The notes: generated by a model from the letters alone, not told the origin. A stretch of 64,000 nt of DNA from Chaetoderma sp. LZ-2023a (GCA_034401795.1 CM067359.1:143536233-143600232), one strand, 5' to 3'. Shown: positions 1 to 11,165, counted from the first letter of the stretch. Translations and numbers: made by a program.

Positions 1-140
1 CTATGGTACGAAACGTCCATGGGACGAACCGTATCGTGAAAAGGGAACGAATCGACCCATATGAAAAATGGGACGAACCGACCCGGACGAATCCTCCCGG
101 GGCGAATCGTCCATGGTACGAACCATCCCGGAACCATTCC
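1..140. repeat. degenerate short tandem repeat at left edge
   Basis: Variants of GGGACGAACCG recur at irregular 15-20 base spacing (gggacgaaccg, gggaacgaatcg, gggacgaaccgacc, ggacgaatcc, ggcgaatcg), forming a decayed minisatellite that probably continues to the left of the window. No coding potential is seen. Confidence 0.6.
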
Positions 141-224
141 TGAAGGCTGTCATCATTTAGGATTTCACAGTTTTTCGCATTTACTGATACATGGGTATAA
201 ATTACAAGCCAATGGCTTATGCCT

Positions 225-256
225 CATAAAATGATGATGATGATGATGACGATAGA
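225..256. repeat. ATG/GAT trinucleotide microsatellite
   Basis: An interrupted ATG repeat (atgatgatgatgatgatgacgatagatgatgg). Confidence 0.8.
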
Positions 257-924
257 TGATGGAAACGGGATCTACACAACAAGTAGCAAATGCGTGTCAC
301 TTCCGGTAAACGGTATCACGAAAACACATTAAAAACTAACGTGTTCTTACATCTGGCCAAAAAATGTATGGCAAGATGATGAAAATATTGGAAGGTCTCA
401 TACCACAGTATTTTAAGTCCATCGAGACACACATGGTAATCGACTTCTGGCATATATATTACAATATTGCATTAATATTTGAAAACAGCAGTTTTCGTGG
501 TATTCACTCTTACATAACATAGTCATAGTCATGATAGTGATGATAGTCCTCGTCTGCTTTTAAGGCTACGCAGCCTGTAGCAGGTCTTCATAATCTTCGC
601 TGGCGAGATCCTGGTCATGTCTCTAGGAAAGAAACATCTTGGTGTCGTAAGGAATGTAGCCTGTACCGTCACACCGTGTGTACAGATCAACAAACCATTG
701 AGGGCACGATTATAAAATCGGCAAAGCATGCTGCATACTTCCTGATGGGTGCGGGCCTCCATGGTGTAAATGGATGTAATGTACAAAATAAATATGGCAT
801 TACATGCTTAGTAACAAACTTACCCTTCCCTTGTACTTCCCCGATATGCTATATCAGTTTCTATATTGGTCTGCTTCGCAGTCAGGCAAATATTGAATCG
901 GATATAGAATTTCAGTCAAAATAC

Positions 925-1045
925 CAGGGTTCGCACGGGTCATGGAAATCCTGGAAAGTCATGGAATTTGAAAATCTAAATTCCAGGCCTGGAAAAGTCA
1001 TGGAAAATCGTAATTTTGGTCAAAGTCATGGAAAATGAAAATCTC
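925..1045 (+). repeat. GTCATGGAAATCC repeat (family H), left end
   Basis: Starts CAGGGTTCGCACGG and continues with several GTCATGGAAA units (catggaaatcctgg, gtcatggaatttg, gtcatggaaaatc). The same left end occurs at 11,642 and a right end of the family at 10,245-10,357. This copy is truncated. Confidence 0.65.
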
Positions 1046-2152
1046 GCTTAGAAAAAAATCTGATTGCATAAAATTCCGCTGTATATATTAGGTATATTTC
1101 AAGAAAAGGTTGAAAAAAATTATACCCCCTCTAGGACAAAATGAACCGGAAGTTTCAATTCGTCAGGAACTTTGGGAGTGTATATGTTCCTCGGCAAAAT
1201 CTGTCATCGGTATACAGTTTAATTATTAATGGTCTTATGAGGACTTGCGGTCGATAACGAGTTTCAATTAATTTTATGGTCTACTACACTATTTAAACAC
1301 TGGAGTGAGAAAAATATGTTAGGCAGCCCAAATAACGAGATTAAATGACGCTAAGTCTTCAAGAAATAAAAAATCTATTATGATATTTACTCATTTTTAA
1401 TGGTTTCATGGATAGCTATATTCAGATAATAATAGGCCTATGACTATGGTAAACCATGGGCAATGCTGAAAATCGGCAATATTTCAATGCATGTGACAAA
1501 TACTCTGTAGTCTAGTAGGCCTAATTGCGGATCCATTACCATTCTTGAAAGGACTCGGTGTACTATGTAATATCTGGGATGGATGGATGTGAGTGTGATG
1601 ATCGAGGTGGGTGGGAGAGGTTGACGATGGCTATAATTGTACTATTATTCATATCTAAATGTATAGGTTACAGAGTGCAGTTACACCTTTTTCTGAAGAT
1701 TCCGAATGTACAATAAGTGTGTCAGTGTGTCCTATGTGAAATTTCCTGTGATTACTGATTAGAATGTAATTGTTTACCTATAAGCTTTTTGGCAATGTGT
1801 TTGTATAATAATAATGTAGAGGCATGTATGGGTCAACACGTACGCTGGTGTGTGTGGGGGGGGGGGGGTGGGGGTGGGGGTGTCACGCCTGTGACAACCA
1901 TATGAACTATATCGTTTTCAAACCAACTTCTTCCATGTATGGAAGTAGCATACACTCATATTTCAATGTTATGAAAAAGCAAAACTAGCGGATGAACAAA
2001 TTTTAAATAGGTAGGTGAACTGACAGATGTTCAGAGGTCGCTAGCGTATCATCTTTACTTACAGTGCAGCTCATAAAAAGTTTAATTGATTCCAAAGCAA
2101 AAACACAAATATGTTAGTTAGAACCATATGAACACGATACAAGAAATGTTAT
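1046..2152. other. intergenic, no gene seen
   Basis: AT-rich sequence with stops in all frames. The only notable item is a G-rich tract at about 1853-1881, with a run of about 13 G followed by two runs of five G separated by single T, which could form a G-quadruplex. Confidence 0.6.
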
Positions 2153-2218
2153 GTTGAATATTTTGAACACAATTTGGGTTGAAATCCAACCCAATTATGT
2201 TCAAAATATTCAACAGTA
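2153..2218. repeat. short perfect hairpin, family B-like
   Basis: gttgaatattttgaacac... pairs with ...gttcaaaatattcaac around a centre of ttgaaatccaa type. It resembles the core of family B palindromic elements, but the internal sequence is a variant (aacacaatttgg) also seen at 14.1 and 61.6 kb. Confidence 0.65.
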
Positions 2219-2352
2219 TATGTTATTTAAGTTGTACTATAAGCGTGCGGACGGCAGTGAGAGCCTCTCTACGCACTTAACTATCATTTAAAAAGTTGTA
2301 CATTTGTGTACATGCATGCCTATCATCTCACGAAATCCGATGTTACTGTCAC

Positions 2353-3932
2353 TAGGGTTGCACGATTATTCGATTAATCGCGATTATATAATTCAAAATG
2401 ATCGTGGACAATTATAAAATGAAATAATCGTGTAATCGTCATGTTTAAATTTTTGTCAAGACACTTTTACGCTTGTGAAACTCTGCTTGCGTTACCAATC
2501 ATGGAAACATACATCCGGCTATCAGCCGAATGTGTGAATGATTAAATAAACTAAATAAATAACTGATTTGTTTGTATTGACTCATGATTAGTTTTAGTTG
2601 AATAAAGATTGTTTACTTGGTCGCTATTTGTCATTGTTGTTGTAATCACACACGCTTATCCCGCGTTCCCCATTCTCTGAATAGTTATGCGCTAACGGTT
2701 TTCCTAAAAAAGTTCTAAAACTGATACCACGGAAATTCAACGCATTTTCTCCCGTGAAATTCTCACCGCCTACGCCTATGTTTAATGTATACCTCAAAAC
2801 ATGCCCGGGGAAGTGAAATTATTTGATTTGAGCGCCTAAATATTGCGTATTATTTAATAAAGGTCGTTTATTACATCAAAATTAATCCACAATTTGATAT
2901 AAAATGGCGTCGCGAAAAATACAAATCACATGATTCGCCTCCAATTGAAGAGTTTGTTTTGTACACGGATATAAATATTCTGGAATCGGGGACTCGGAAA
3001 TTTCTCTATATTATCATTGCGCGATAGGAACTGAGTATTTTACTGATCTGAATAATGGGTACCCGTTTGATAAACTCCCATTAGCGTATAATATCTCGCG
3101 AGAACACGTCGCCTCCCATCGCAAAAGAGCCGCTGGCTTGCCAACTTAAGAAGCTGGCTATATTGTCGTTCGTAATAATTCAATTTGGATCATTTAATGT
3201 TGATCGGCGTTACAAAATTGATGCACATTTTCTCCTGTACTTGTTTGGTACATAAATTTGGTCTTGAATATATTTATACGGAAGGTATTTAATCACACCA
3301 AGACTGTTTTAATCGCATTTTGACTACAAAAGTGTGGAATAAACTTTATTATATCTTGAACATACGTGGCCTACTATTAGTATTAATCTAATAGGTGGTC
3401 GAGATTTACAAATCCGAGGTCTGTATTGACTTCTAGAGGGGTCGGAAATGTATCAGGGCAGAGATCGGTCTGAAGTAGACACACCCTATGACACGATTGT
3501 TATTGTTATACATGCTATTCTTACAAATTTGCTCTTAAAAATTTCCTATACAATCTGCTGAGTTAGGGGTGGGCTTCTAATACAGAGTTTTGCCGTTTTG
3601 AAACTGCTAAGAAATCATTGGAGCTCATATGTCAAAGTTAGGGGTGTGCGCTTCTATTAGCGCATAGGCTACAATTAGGCGAAATACAATACCTTCCGTT
3701 TTCCGTCTAGAAAAATCTTGATACATTCCTTTGTTTGCAATCAGCAACTGGCATATTCTGTCCATGTATGTATACCCATGTGCCTAACTCATAATCTTAC
3801 AATCTGCAGTAGCATAATAACGTCCTCTAAGCAGCATTAACGTAGTTAATATAGTTCATGATTATTCGTATGATCGCGATTATTTTTTTTAAATGATCGC
3901 GATTATGAAAAGTGAATAATCGTGCAACCCTA
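2353..3932. mobile_element. non-autonomous hAT-type DNA transposon, 1.58 kb
   Basis: Terminal inverted repeats start TAGGGTTGCACGATTATTC at 2353 and end GAATAATCGTGCAACCCTA at 3932. They are flanked by 8-bp target duplications, actgtcac (2345-2352) and tctgtcac (3933-3940), matching at 7 of 8 positions. An 8-bp duplication with TAGGG/CAGGG-type ends is the mark of the hAT superfamily. Sub-terminal CGATTAATCGCGATTAT repeats sit inside both ends. No long open frame remains, so it would have depended on a transposase made elsewhere. Confidence 0.85.
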
Positions 3933-3940
3933 TCTGTCAC

Positions 3941-4769
3941 CTCTAACAGGCCTATACATTAGAATTGTGATGTCAGGCACCATGACTATGAGGTCTGTCC
4001 TTTAACTGTAATCAACAAAAATATGATCAACTTCGATATTATTGAACCTTTGTGCATCTCAAACAATGTAGTGTCCCTGTGTGAACAATGAATTGTCAAA
4101 GAATAGGTGCATAGGTGACTAATATGCGCAGCAGTAGAGAGCCTAGCTATGCTCCCCGAGATAATAATCTAGACTAATAGGAATTGGTGTCATCCCGGTG
4201 TGACGTCACTACTCTAGCGCGATAGCTAAAAACGTTTGGTTATCAAGGTGGTTGCTATATGCTTATCTCAGCTTTGGCTGGGCCAATTACAAAAATTTAA
4301 AAAGCAATTTGTTCTTCTAGTAAAGGAGAATCTGTATTATGATTGTCAAGTTAATCAGAGCGATCAGGTATCTAATCCTCACAACATCTTTAAATGTAGA
4401 GTGTACAGATATTCGCATTGGTTTAATCGTTATACTATATTATATGTAGTTTCCAAGCCATATACATATGCCAGATATGTAAGTATCGGTCAAAATCAAT
4501 TTTATGAATTCTACATAATTACCGATCAATTCATAAGCCATGCAACTCGACTACGAGGCAATGATGGATAACGGATAATTTTGACAGAAATTGTGTATTA
4601 GTCCACTGGACTTGTGACCAACAGACTATAAGTAGTCTGTATGAGAATCAGGTAGTCTCGGACTAGCGGACATAACTAGCGATCGAACCCTGAATCTATC
4701 CTTTTGTTTTTCAGCTTGAAACAACATTTGAGAGAAAAATGAAAACAAATTTAAACTTGACGATTTTTA
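3941..4769. other. intergenic, nothing recognised
   Basis: No conserved coding segment or recognisable repeat. The open frame at 4236-4571 has no recognisable motif and is treated as chance. Confidence 0.5.
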
Positions 4770-4984
4770 TAAACCCTGTAAAACTTAAATTTGCTAAAAA
4801 AATTACATCTCATAGTAAATATCCATTTCCAGACAAAGAGAATCTGTTTGAAAATTTATCACTCAGTTATTGCACCAGAAGTTCCAGTCATCCTTTTTCA
4901 AAAATATTCTCATGATCTGCAAATGGACATTTTGCAAGGTCACTGCTGGAGCCGCTTTTGGCCGGCTTGCGTGTTATAGGGTTA
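4770..4984. repeat. decayed family A palindromic element
   Basis: Retains GTCCATTTGCAG-like, GAAAATTTATCAC, CAGTCATCC and CTGCAAATGGACATTTTGC segments in family A order, but the central palindrome is largely lost. Confidence 0.5.
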
Positions 4985-5114
4985 ATAATATTTAAATACT
5001 GTATTGTGTAAACTATCAGTGCAAATATCAAATAAAGTTTGCTCAAATTGGGAGGGAGAGAGAATCTGATATTAGGTAATCAGACTGGACTATGTATAGT
5101 AGATTTGTATAGTA

Positions 5115-5195
5115 GAGTCCAATTTGATTGGAAGCTGCTGCTGCTTTAGGCAACAATAGATTCCAATTAAATTTATCAAAATATACTCAACAGAT
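5115..5195. repeat. family B-type palindromic core
   Basis: gattggaagctgctgctgctttaggcaac followed by attccaattaaattta and tactcaacag. A diverged palindrome of the GCTGCTGCC...GGCAGCAAC type. Confidence 0.5.
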
Positions 5196-5754
5196 TACTT
5201 TTTTAGACTGCAGGATCTTAAACCTTGTCCTGCAAGGGGAAGGGGTTATTACATTTGTGTGTGTGTGCGTGCGCCTGCTGGCCCATGTGTCCATCCGGTA
5301 TTGCATCTAAATACTGATCCTATTGGTTTCAAATTTAACACAACAAAGCAACATAACCTAAACAAGGATTTCCAGAAGTTGTCTGTGATCTGGACGAAAA
5401 CCCAGGATCCAGATTGGATACAAATTTTAATCTATGGACAGTCTCGGAAACTGCTGGTTAGATTTTGCTCAAATTTTAACAAAGTAGAGGGTCCGATTAT
5501 ACACTGATTTAACAAATTTGGATGTGTGAAAATTTATTTTAAAAACGCTATATGTACATTGTGAGAAAAATGGTAGGGCAGTCTCGGCAGTGGTTTACAA
5601 TCTCTGATTACTCTTGTTCATAATGTTATCTATCAAGCATCAAGTCCTCGACAATACCGTTGTGCTTTAAAAATTGAATCTACCCGTCCATGGAAACTAA
5701 GTGATAACTAGATTGCTTGGTCGATGATGCGTTATAGCAGAACCCATGTTCACC

Positions 5755-6620
5755 ACTTTGACCTTTTTACCCCATCCCATCCCTGGGGGTGGAGACAAAT
5801 GTAAATACCCTCTTGCACTCCATAATCACCTACCAAATTTCTTTGAATTCTAACCACTGTTTTTGGAAGAGTTGCATTACACAGAGACTGGAGTGGATTG
5901 TTGTGGAAAATGTCATATGGGGAAATGATCTGTGAAAGCAGGAGTTAAGAATTAACATGAGCCGGAGGCTAGTAGAAATTGACTAGGACTAGTACAATTT
6001 GTAACTGACCAGCCTGATGGTAACAATTTGATATGTCAATGGTCAAGGTGGCCAAAAAATGGCATTGCTGTGATCTTCAGAAATGTCGATATTCAGAGCA
6101 AGAAGCAAGAAAAGACTATTAAAAGAATTTTACCACTAGAATGACTGGCTCGGTAAGTGAGCCAGTCATTCCAGTGTTAAATTTCAAGGGCTAAAGTAGA
6201 ATCTAGTAATCCTGCTAGAATCATGTAGTGGCTCATTTGGCTTAATTTCAATTCATGGGGAGGGTGTGGTCAGAAATATGAAAAATCCGGAAATCCAGAT
6301 AAATTTCTTAGACACTAATCTATACAATCAATTTCTTGATCTTTTGACACCGCCACCCCTGGGCCGGGTGGAGACAGGAAATTCACAATTATATGGCAAC
6401 CCACATATCAAATTCCTTTGAATTCCACACAACAGTTTGGGAGAACATAGCGTGACGGACAGTTTTTCGGATATTTGTCCTTTGGACCCCACCCCCTGAC
6501 CCACAGGGGGTGGAACGAAATCTAAATGTGGTCTGGCAAAGCTCAATCATGGGTAACCCACATACTAAATTTGGTTGAATTCCACCCAGCTGTTTGGGAG
6601 GGGATAGCATGATGGACTGA
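5755..6620. repeat. three diverged copies of a ~120-base repeat (family G)
   Basis: Units at about 5760-5880, 6340-6460 and 6480-6610 share a CACCCC(C)TGGG(GG)TGGAG box followed by a block close to CAAATTTCTTTGAATTC and then a TTTGGGAG-type end. Frames running through two units are artefacts of the repeat. A family A core (gactggctcggtaagtgagccagtc) lies between them at 6120-6195. Confidence 0.6.
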
Positions 6621-6889
6621 CAGATGGGTAGATCGCGGTGATTATAATATCTCCATTTTTTCAAAACATGGGGATCATGAAAGGACCCAAGGTGATAAGA
6701 TACAGGTAGGTAATTAATTCAAAATCTTTACACAAAAATGTAAATTTCTTTCGGATTGAGAAATTAGGCTACCACCATCATTGGCCATGGCACATTGTTT
6801 CCAGGATTTGTCTGTGAAAGGGTTAAACGTAGCAAAGACTGGAATTGACAAGTGGACATGGCAGAAATTTAGATTTTCTAATAGATGAA

Positions 6890-7240
6890 TCCACTTTTAG
6901 CTCTGCCCCATCTCTAGGTAAGCTCCTTCCATGACTTGCGCGTGTTGGGATCAGTTTATACACTTTGAATCCTAAATTCCCAATTCCATGATAACTATAG
7001 ATACAGCTAACATGTTACATATTTTGTAACTAATTTGACTGGGGTCTGTTTTCAATTATTCAACAGAATGTTTATTAAATAGTAAGGACATACAATTCGT
7101 ACAACTGACAGACTTTTAAAACTTCATGATGGACTTAGCTATGTCATTCAATAGATATTTTGATTGTGACGTCAGCCTACATGTGATGTAGTTCATTATG
7201 ATGTCATATACTTGGGTGACAGATTGGATTCATCTATTAT
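6890..7240 (+). repeat. long family B variant (partial)
   Basis: Carries the CTAGGTAAGCTCC, CGTGTTGGGATC and CAACAG...GTTTATTAAATAG segments shared with copies at 10.7, 15.4, 27.8, 52.4 and 60.1 kb, and a GTGACGTCAGC motif near 7166. Confidence 0.65.
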
Positions 7241-7244
7241 TTAA

Positions 7245-7448
7245 CCCTTTCTCATTTTCACCGACAAATCCCTGAAAAAGTATGATGCTTACCATATAAA
7301 ATTTATTTTATTGAATATTTTGAAATTAAATTGACTGAAACCCATTGCTGCCTAAGGCAGTTTGCAGTCAAACTAATTTTAAAATATTCACCAGGTTTCC
7401 GTTATGGTATCATTAAAATGAGATATGGGGAATTCATCGGGCAAAGGG
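7245..7448 (+). mobile_element. family B palindromic TTAA element, complete
   Basis: Flanked by TTAA at 7241-7244 and 7449-7452. Ends are CCCTTT...AAAGGG and the centre carries GCTGCCTAAGGCAG. TTAA duplication with CCC-type ends is typical of piggyBac-like elements. The right TTAA touches the splice donor of the neighbouring minus-strand exon (donor hexamer at 7453-7458). Confidence 0.8.
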
Positions 7449-7458
7449 TTAATCTTAC

Positions 7459-7551
7459 CTTGTTCGTGTGCAGATTTATGTTGTATATATTTCACTGCCG
7501 TCGAATCATATTTGCTGCGCGTCTTTCTTGGCTGATTCATTGCGATGGAGC
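7459..7551 (-). CDS. unidentified gene, exon 3 (internal)
   Basis: A 93-base exon on the minus strand between an acceptor ...acactag (7552 side) and a strong donor CAAG|gtaaga at 7458-7453. It enters with two bases and leaves with one, exactly completing the codon left open by exon 2. It encodes about 30 basic, polar residues (SIAMNQPRKTRSKYDSTA and onward). I do not recognise the protein and no domain is visible. Support comes from splice signals and phase, not homology. The donor is immediately followed by the TTAA and end of a family B element, so the insertion stopped one base short of the donor hexamer. The next exon was not found to the left. Confidence 0.5.
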
Positions 7552-8167
7552 CTAGTGTATACAGTGTCTCCGAATCAATAATCATATCAGTAATTTACAT
7601 TAACAATTTTGATTGAATTCTACCAAAAGCTTTTGGAAATGGATGGATAGACAGATGAATGTAGGCAATTGCAATATCCCAGCGGTCTTATTTTACACAG
7701 CTCACCAAACTTTTCTCTTTATAAAATCCATGTTAGTAAATCCATCAGCCTACTTAGTAGGAGAAAGTGTATGATTTTTTTTTTAAGCCATTGTCCGCTC
7801 ACCTGAAAAAAATAGGAACAATAAGTTAGAAATAGGCAAATTTCCATTTTCTCATAGACAATGCTCATATGCAGACCAAGAGCCAGTCATTCTAGTGATA
7901 CATTTTCAAAAATAATCTTGGGTTTGGTCAGAAAATTGACATTTTCCTTGACAACTGCAGCAGTTTTGGTCTGACTCAAATGTTAGATGGTTAACAATAC
8001 ACATGTACGGCGCACGGTCATAGGGATATACTGGTAAGCACTATGACCCGACAATGGCTGTTATGGTCATACACCGCCATCACATTGTAGTGTAAAAATG
8101 AAATGAATAATATAATAAATGGTGGACATATATAGTCCAAGGAGGGAGTATGACTACTAGTTACTGG

Positions 8168-8312
8168 ATTAACCTTTTCAATCGACAAGAGCGAATAATA
8201 AATTTGCTACGAATGTTTCAAAATTCTGTTGAATATTTTGAAACTAATTTGACTGGGAGCTGGCTAAGGCAGCACCAGCTTCACATTGGATTCAAAATAT
8301 TCAACATCTTAC
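8168..8312 (+). repeat. family B element abutting a splice donor
   Basis: Begins TTAACCTTTTCAATCGACAAG and carries the CTGTTGAATATTTTG...CAAAATATTCAACA palindrome around a GGCTAAGGCAGC centre. Its right part contains the minus-strand donor gtaaga (8307-8312) of the unidentified gene. The family consensus has CAGGTAAGCTGTTG at the same place, so the donor may have been supplied by the element. Confidence 0.65.
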
Positions 8313-8585
8313 CTTTATAATGACTGTAAATATGAAATTCTGGAGTTTCAGGTTCAAATGTGATAATTGTTTTTGATTTTGGGCACACTTCCATGATAGT
8401 GCAATATTGTTTTAGGGCCCTGTTCTCTATGTCTTTGATCATAGGACACTGGCCACGCAGTAAATGGTGATAGAATGTTTGTAACCAGGGCAATAATGAA
8501 ATATTTGGTTTCTCAGGAATAATTAGTAAGTTCCAATCATCAATGATTCTTAGTAAATGCGCTGTTACTTTCAAGTTTTCAGTTA
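8313..8585 (-). CDS. unidentified gene, exon 2
   Basis: A 273-base open exon on the minus strand from an acceptor (ttgag|TA) to donor AAAG|gtaagatg. It opens with the last two bases of a codon begun in exon 1 and closes with one base. It encodes 91 residues with unbiased composition, including LLRIIDDWNLLIIP, LPWLQTFYHHLLRG, CPMIKDIENRALK and TFEPETPEFHIYSHYK. It looks like a folded, helical, cytoplasmic or nuclear protein with no signal peptide or membrane segment. I cannot assign a family. The last codons may lie in sequence derived from the adjoining family B element. The acceptor is poor in pyrimidines; an alternative AG lies a few codons downstream in the same phase. Confidence 0.6.
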
Positions 8586-8765
8586 CTCAATGACTAATTT
8601 AACCGAGAAAGTTATCGATTGTGGTAAGAGAGCAGCAGAACCAATAATATATAAATTCATTTCGTTTACCTCTGGTCGCGAAATAACAATAAGGTTATAG
8701 ATAAACAATCCGATAATCTCAATCATCGATGCATGTTTTTGTTTACAATTTCTGGGAACACTTAC

Positions 8766-8856
8766 TCTTCAAAATTACCGGCAGTAATGAGATGCGAAAG
8801 TTGTCAAATATATCGGCATCCCACTTCCTGATTGGCAATATCGTTAATCTTGTCAT
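8766..8856 (-). CDS. unidentified gene, exon 1 with start codon
   Basis: Reading from an ATG at 8856-8854, 30 codons plus one base are open to a donor AAGA|gtaagtg (8765 side). The peptide begins MTRLTILPIRKWDADIF and ends SLLPVILK. Phase agrees with exon 2. Together exons 1-3 give about 152 residues of a longer protein read leftward. The start codon faces the SPCS1 side, so the two genes are divergent. I do not recognise the product. Confidence 0.5.
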
Positions 8857-8975
8857 CTGTCTACTTTTTAGTGGCGTACAAGAAATATGCATAGATTGAC
8901 ATATTTGAACACACAAATGTTACTATTTTGCAAAACAGCTGATCGTGTCGCCATCTGGCGGAAAAATTAATATTC
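8857..8975. promoter_or_regulatory. probable shared start region of two divergent genes
   Basis: Lies between the minus-strand ATG at 8856 and the SPCS1 candidate ATG at 8976. It contains gtcgccatctggcgg near 8946-8960, a YY1-like GCCATC box next to GGCGG. No TATA box is obvious. The call rests on gene arrangement and this motif only. Confidence 0.35.
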
Positions 8976-9011
8976 ATGAATTCCCGTCCAATCAGACGCA
9001 TCAATCTTATA
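8976..9011 (+). CDS. SPCS1: SPCS1 candidate first exon
   Basis: ATG followed by 12 open codons (MNSRPIRRINLI) to a possible donor ATA|gtacgtg, phase 0. This fits exon 2, which starts in phase 0 with an Asp codon. Human SPCS1 also has 12 residues before the equivalent Asp, so the length fits, but the sequence itself shows little similarity and the usual proline-threonine just before that Asp is missing. The true first exon could be elsewhere between 8.9 and 10.4 kb. Confidence 0.3.
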
Positions 9012-9818
9012 GTACGTGATACGGTGTTGCCAATAACGGGTAATGAGCTTGGTACTCGTATATTAGATACGGGTACAATTCTACAAATTCCTCTCGTTCT
9101 CACGATCTTTCACAATAAACGATTCCAATTGGAGACGCCGGTACGAAAAAATGTCTGATGCTATAGAATCTTAGTGTAAAACATTAGCATTCGCTTTTTA
9201 AATGGCTGATTGCAACCAGCAGTGCTACATAGCATAAAATTTGCCATTTATTCGCTGTCAACGCTGAGAAACCCTGGTATGTGTTCGGTTATGTATAAAG
9301 GAATTATTCAACATTGAATGAGGCCTTCCCCCAAAATTTGAACCAGAATTTCGAGAAATTTTACGGTAACATGACATAATATAAATGTCATTTTCACATC
9401 TTTTCGGATGAAAATCTTGACGAAACTTTGGTATCTGTTAGTTTTAATACCATTGTGATTAAATTTATCAATTGCATTCGTGGACACATCTTGTAGGATA
9501 AATACATTGGTCTATTTTTACAAAATTTATTGAAGGTTTTCAAATTTTTAGAGGCACGTTGACCAACTAAAATATATTTATTCATACAAATTTTATATGT
9601 ATTAAAAGGAATTTTATTGCCCTTTCTAATGATATACAGTTTTATATATAGTGGTCTGTTACTTTGCCAAAAATTGTTAATATAGTTGGCATGGTAGCAC
9701 TACGCCGCTATCAAGCCACTACCGCTTATAGGCTAGGATTCTAAGCAAGTTTCTAGCTTTTGGCTGTGGACTTTGTAGCACTTTTTTTATAAATTCTTGG
9801 TAGGGCCCAGAGGGTTAA

Positions 9819-10026
9819 CCCTTTCACCGTCGAATTCCTGATATCTCATTTTCAAGAAAACCATACAAGAAAACTGTTGTCAGTTGAATAATTTGAAACT
9901 AATTTGACTGAAAGCCATTGCTGGCTAAGGCAGCAACAACTTCCAGTCAAATTAATTTCAAAATAATCAACAGAATAAGTACTGTATTACAAAATTTTGT
10001 TCTTCAAGGATTTGTCTGTGAAAGGG
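9819..10026 (+). mobile_element. family B palindromic TTAA element, complete (208 bp)
   Basis: TTAA at 9815-9818 and 10,027-10,030 flank ends CCCTTTCACCG...CTGTGAAAGGG. The arms carry GAATAATTTGAAACTAATTTG and its inverse around GGCTAAGGCAGCAAC. A clean reference copy for the family. Confidence 0.85.
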
Positions 10027-10244
10027 TTAATCTTTAAATCATTCCTATATAATGTTGGATTTCTTTTAAAATATTAATGCACAGCGAAATTAGTTTCAAA
10101 ATAATTTAAATTATTTTACCTGGCGGTTCTTGCTGCATTAGGCTGCAATAATTTGTGGTCAAACTCGTTTTAAAATATTTTACAAATAATTTCATAGGTA
10201 TATTATAGGGATAATAGCCCTACATGTATACCATTCCAGTAATA

Positions 10245-10357
10245 TTTGAAACAGTCTTCTGTTTCTGAGATATTGATTCTTGGAGGTTATGGAATTTGTT
10301 AATTTTAGTCATGGAAAAGTCATTGAGTTTCAAATCCTGAAATGTATACAAACCCTG
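10245..10357 (+). repeat. family H repeat, right end
   Basis: TTCTTGGAGGTTATGGAATTTG, GTCATGGAAAAGTCATTG and a terminal ACAAACCCTG match the right side of the complete copy at 11,642-12,060. Confidence 0.6.
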
Positions 10358-10482
10358 AAATATTCGTGCAATATTCGACTAAGCCTGTAATAACATAGAT
10401 CTATGTATGGAGTGGAATTTATGAATCTTAGATGTTGATCGTGTGGACGTCAGTGTATTAATTTTGTGTGCTTTTATTGCAG

Positions 10483-10542
10483 GACTTTGCTGGTCAGAAG
10501 AAGGCTGAAACAACATTTCAAATTATTATTGTTCTATTTGCA
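10483..10542 (+). CDS. SPCS1: SPCS1 exon 2, signal peptidase complex subunit 1
   Basis: A 60-base phase-0 exon between ttttattgcag and gtaagtac. It encodes DFAGQKKAETTFQIIIVLFA, which aligns with the cytosolic start and first half of transmembrane helix 1 of SPCS1 (human D-Y-K-G-Q-K-L-A-E then a hydrophobic run). SPCS1 (SPC12) is a non-catalytic, double-spanning subunit of the ER signal peptidase complex. It shields membrane-protein segments from cleavage and helps substrate selection. Exons 2-4 give 87 residues; with a 12-residue first exon the protein would be 99, close to the roughly 100 usual for the family. Confidence 0.93.
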
Positions 10543-10726
10543 GTAAGTACATCATATACATAGGTTATTGCCACATTGGTTTGTACAAAGACCTGTCAGA
10601 TATGGTATTATGTACAGTATATCTAGACAGTACAGCTCAGAAATAACATGCTTCCAAACGAAGATAAAGAGATACTGTTGAGAATTTTGAACATAATTGG
10701 ATTAATTGTCTTCCAATCCAATGGGG

Positions 10727-11165
10727 CTTTCTGGTTTTAGCTATGCCCCACCCATCTCTAGCTAAGCTCCTCCCACACCTCGCTCGTGTTGGGATCGATC
10801 TCTGAACACCCTGCCTATCAATTTCCAAAAAGCTACACAGGTAAGCTGTTTAATATTTTGAAACTAATTTGACTGGGTGCTGCTGCTGCCTAAAGCAGCA
10901 ACAGCGCCCAGTCAAATTAGTTTCAAAATATTAAACAGCATGTTTATGAAATAGCAAAGAATTACGAAGACATACAATTCATACAACATGTCAGACATTT
11001 TGAGATTTGATGACAGTCTATATAGAACCCTTTGTGACATAATAATTGTGATATCATCAACTCATCATACACCCGCTGAACTGATTATGATGTCATGCGA
11101 GGTCAGATGATAGATGGATACTCTGGAAAGGTGAATTATGTTCAAAATGTTCAACAGAACATTTC
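10727..11165 (+). repeat. long family B variant with perfect hairpin
   Basis: Starts GGTTTTAGCTATGCCCCACCC, holds GTGTTGGGATCGATC, then a near-perfect hairpin at about 10,848-10,938 (CTGTTTAATATTTTG arm and inverse around GCTGCCTAAAGCAGC), then a unique tail with AT-rich and TGATATCATC-like motifs. It is in SPCS1 intron 2. Sister copies lie at 6.9, 15.4 (inverted), 27.8, 52.4 and 60.1 kb. Confidence 0.75.

Noticed and set aside
529-830. Minus-strand stretch with a good acceptor (tttctttcctag) and a short acidic end (RHDQDLASEDYEDLLQAA then stop)
   Set aside because: Could be the last exon of the unidentified gene, but no upstream exon of fitting phase was found, so it is not reported as a feature.
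676-1038. 120-codon open frame on the plus strand
   Set aside because: Its second half is family H repeat text (GTCATGGAAA units) and the first half has no recognisable motif or splice context.
4236-4571. 111-codon frame on the plus strand
   Set aside because: AT-driven composition, no motif, no splice support.
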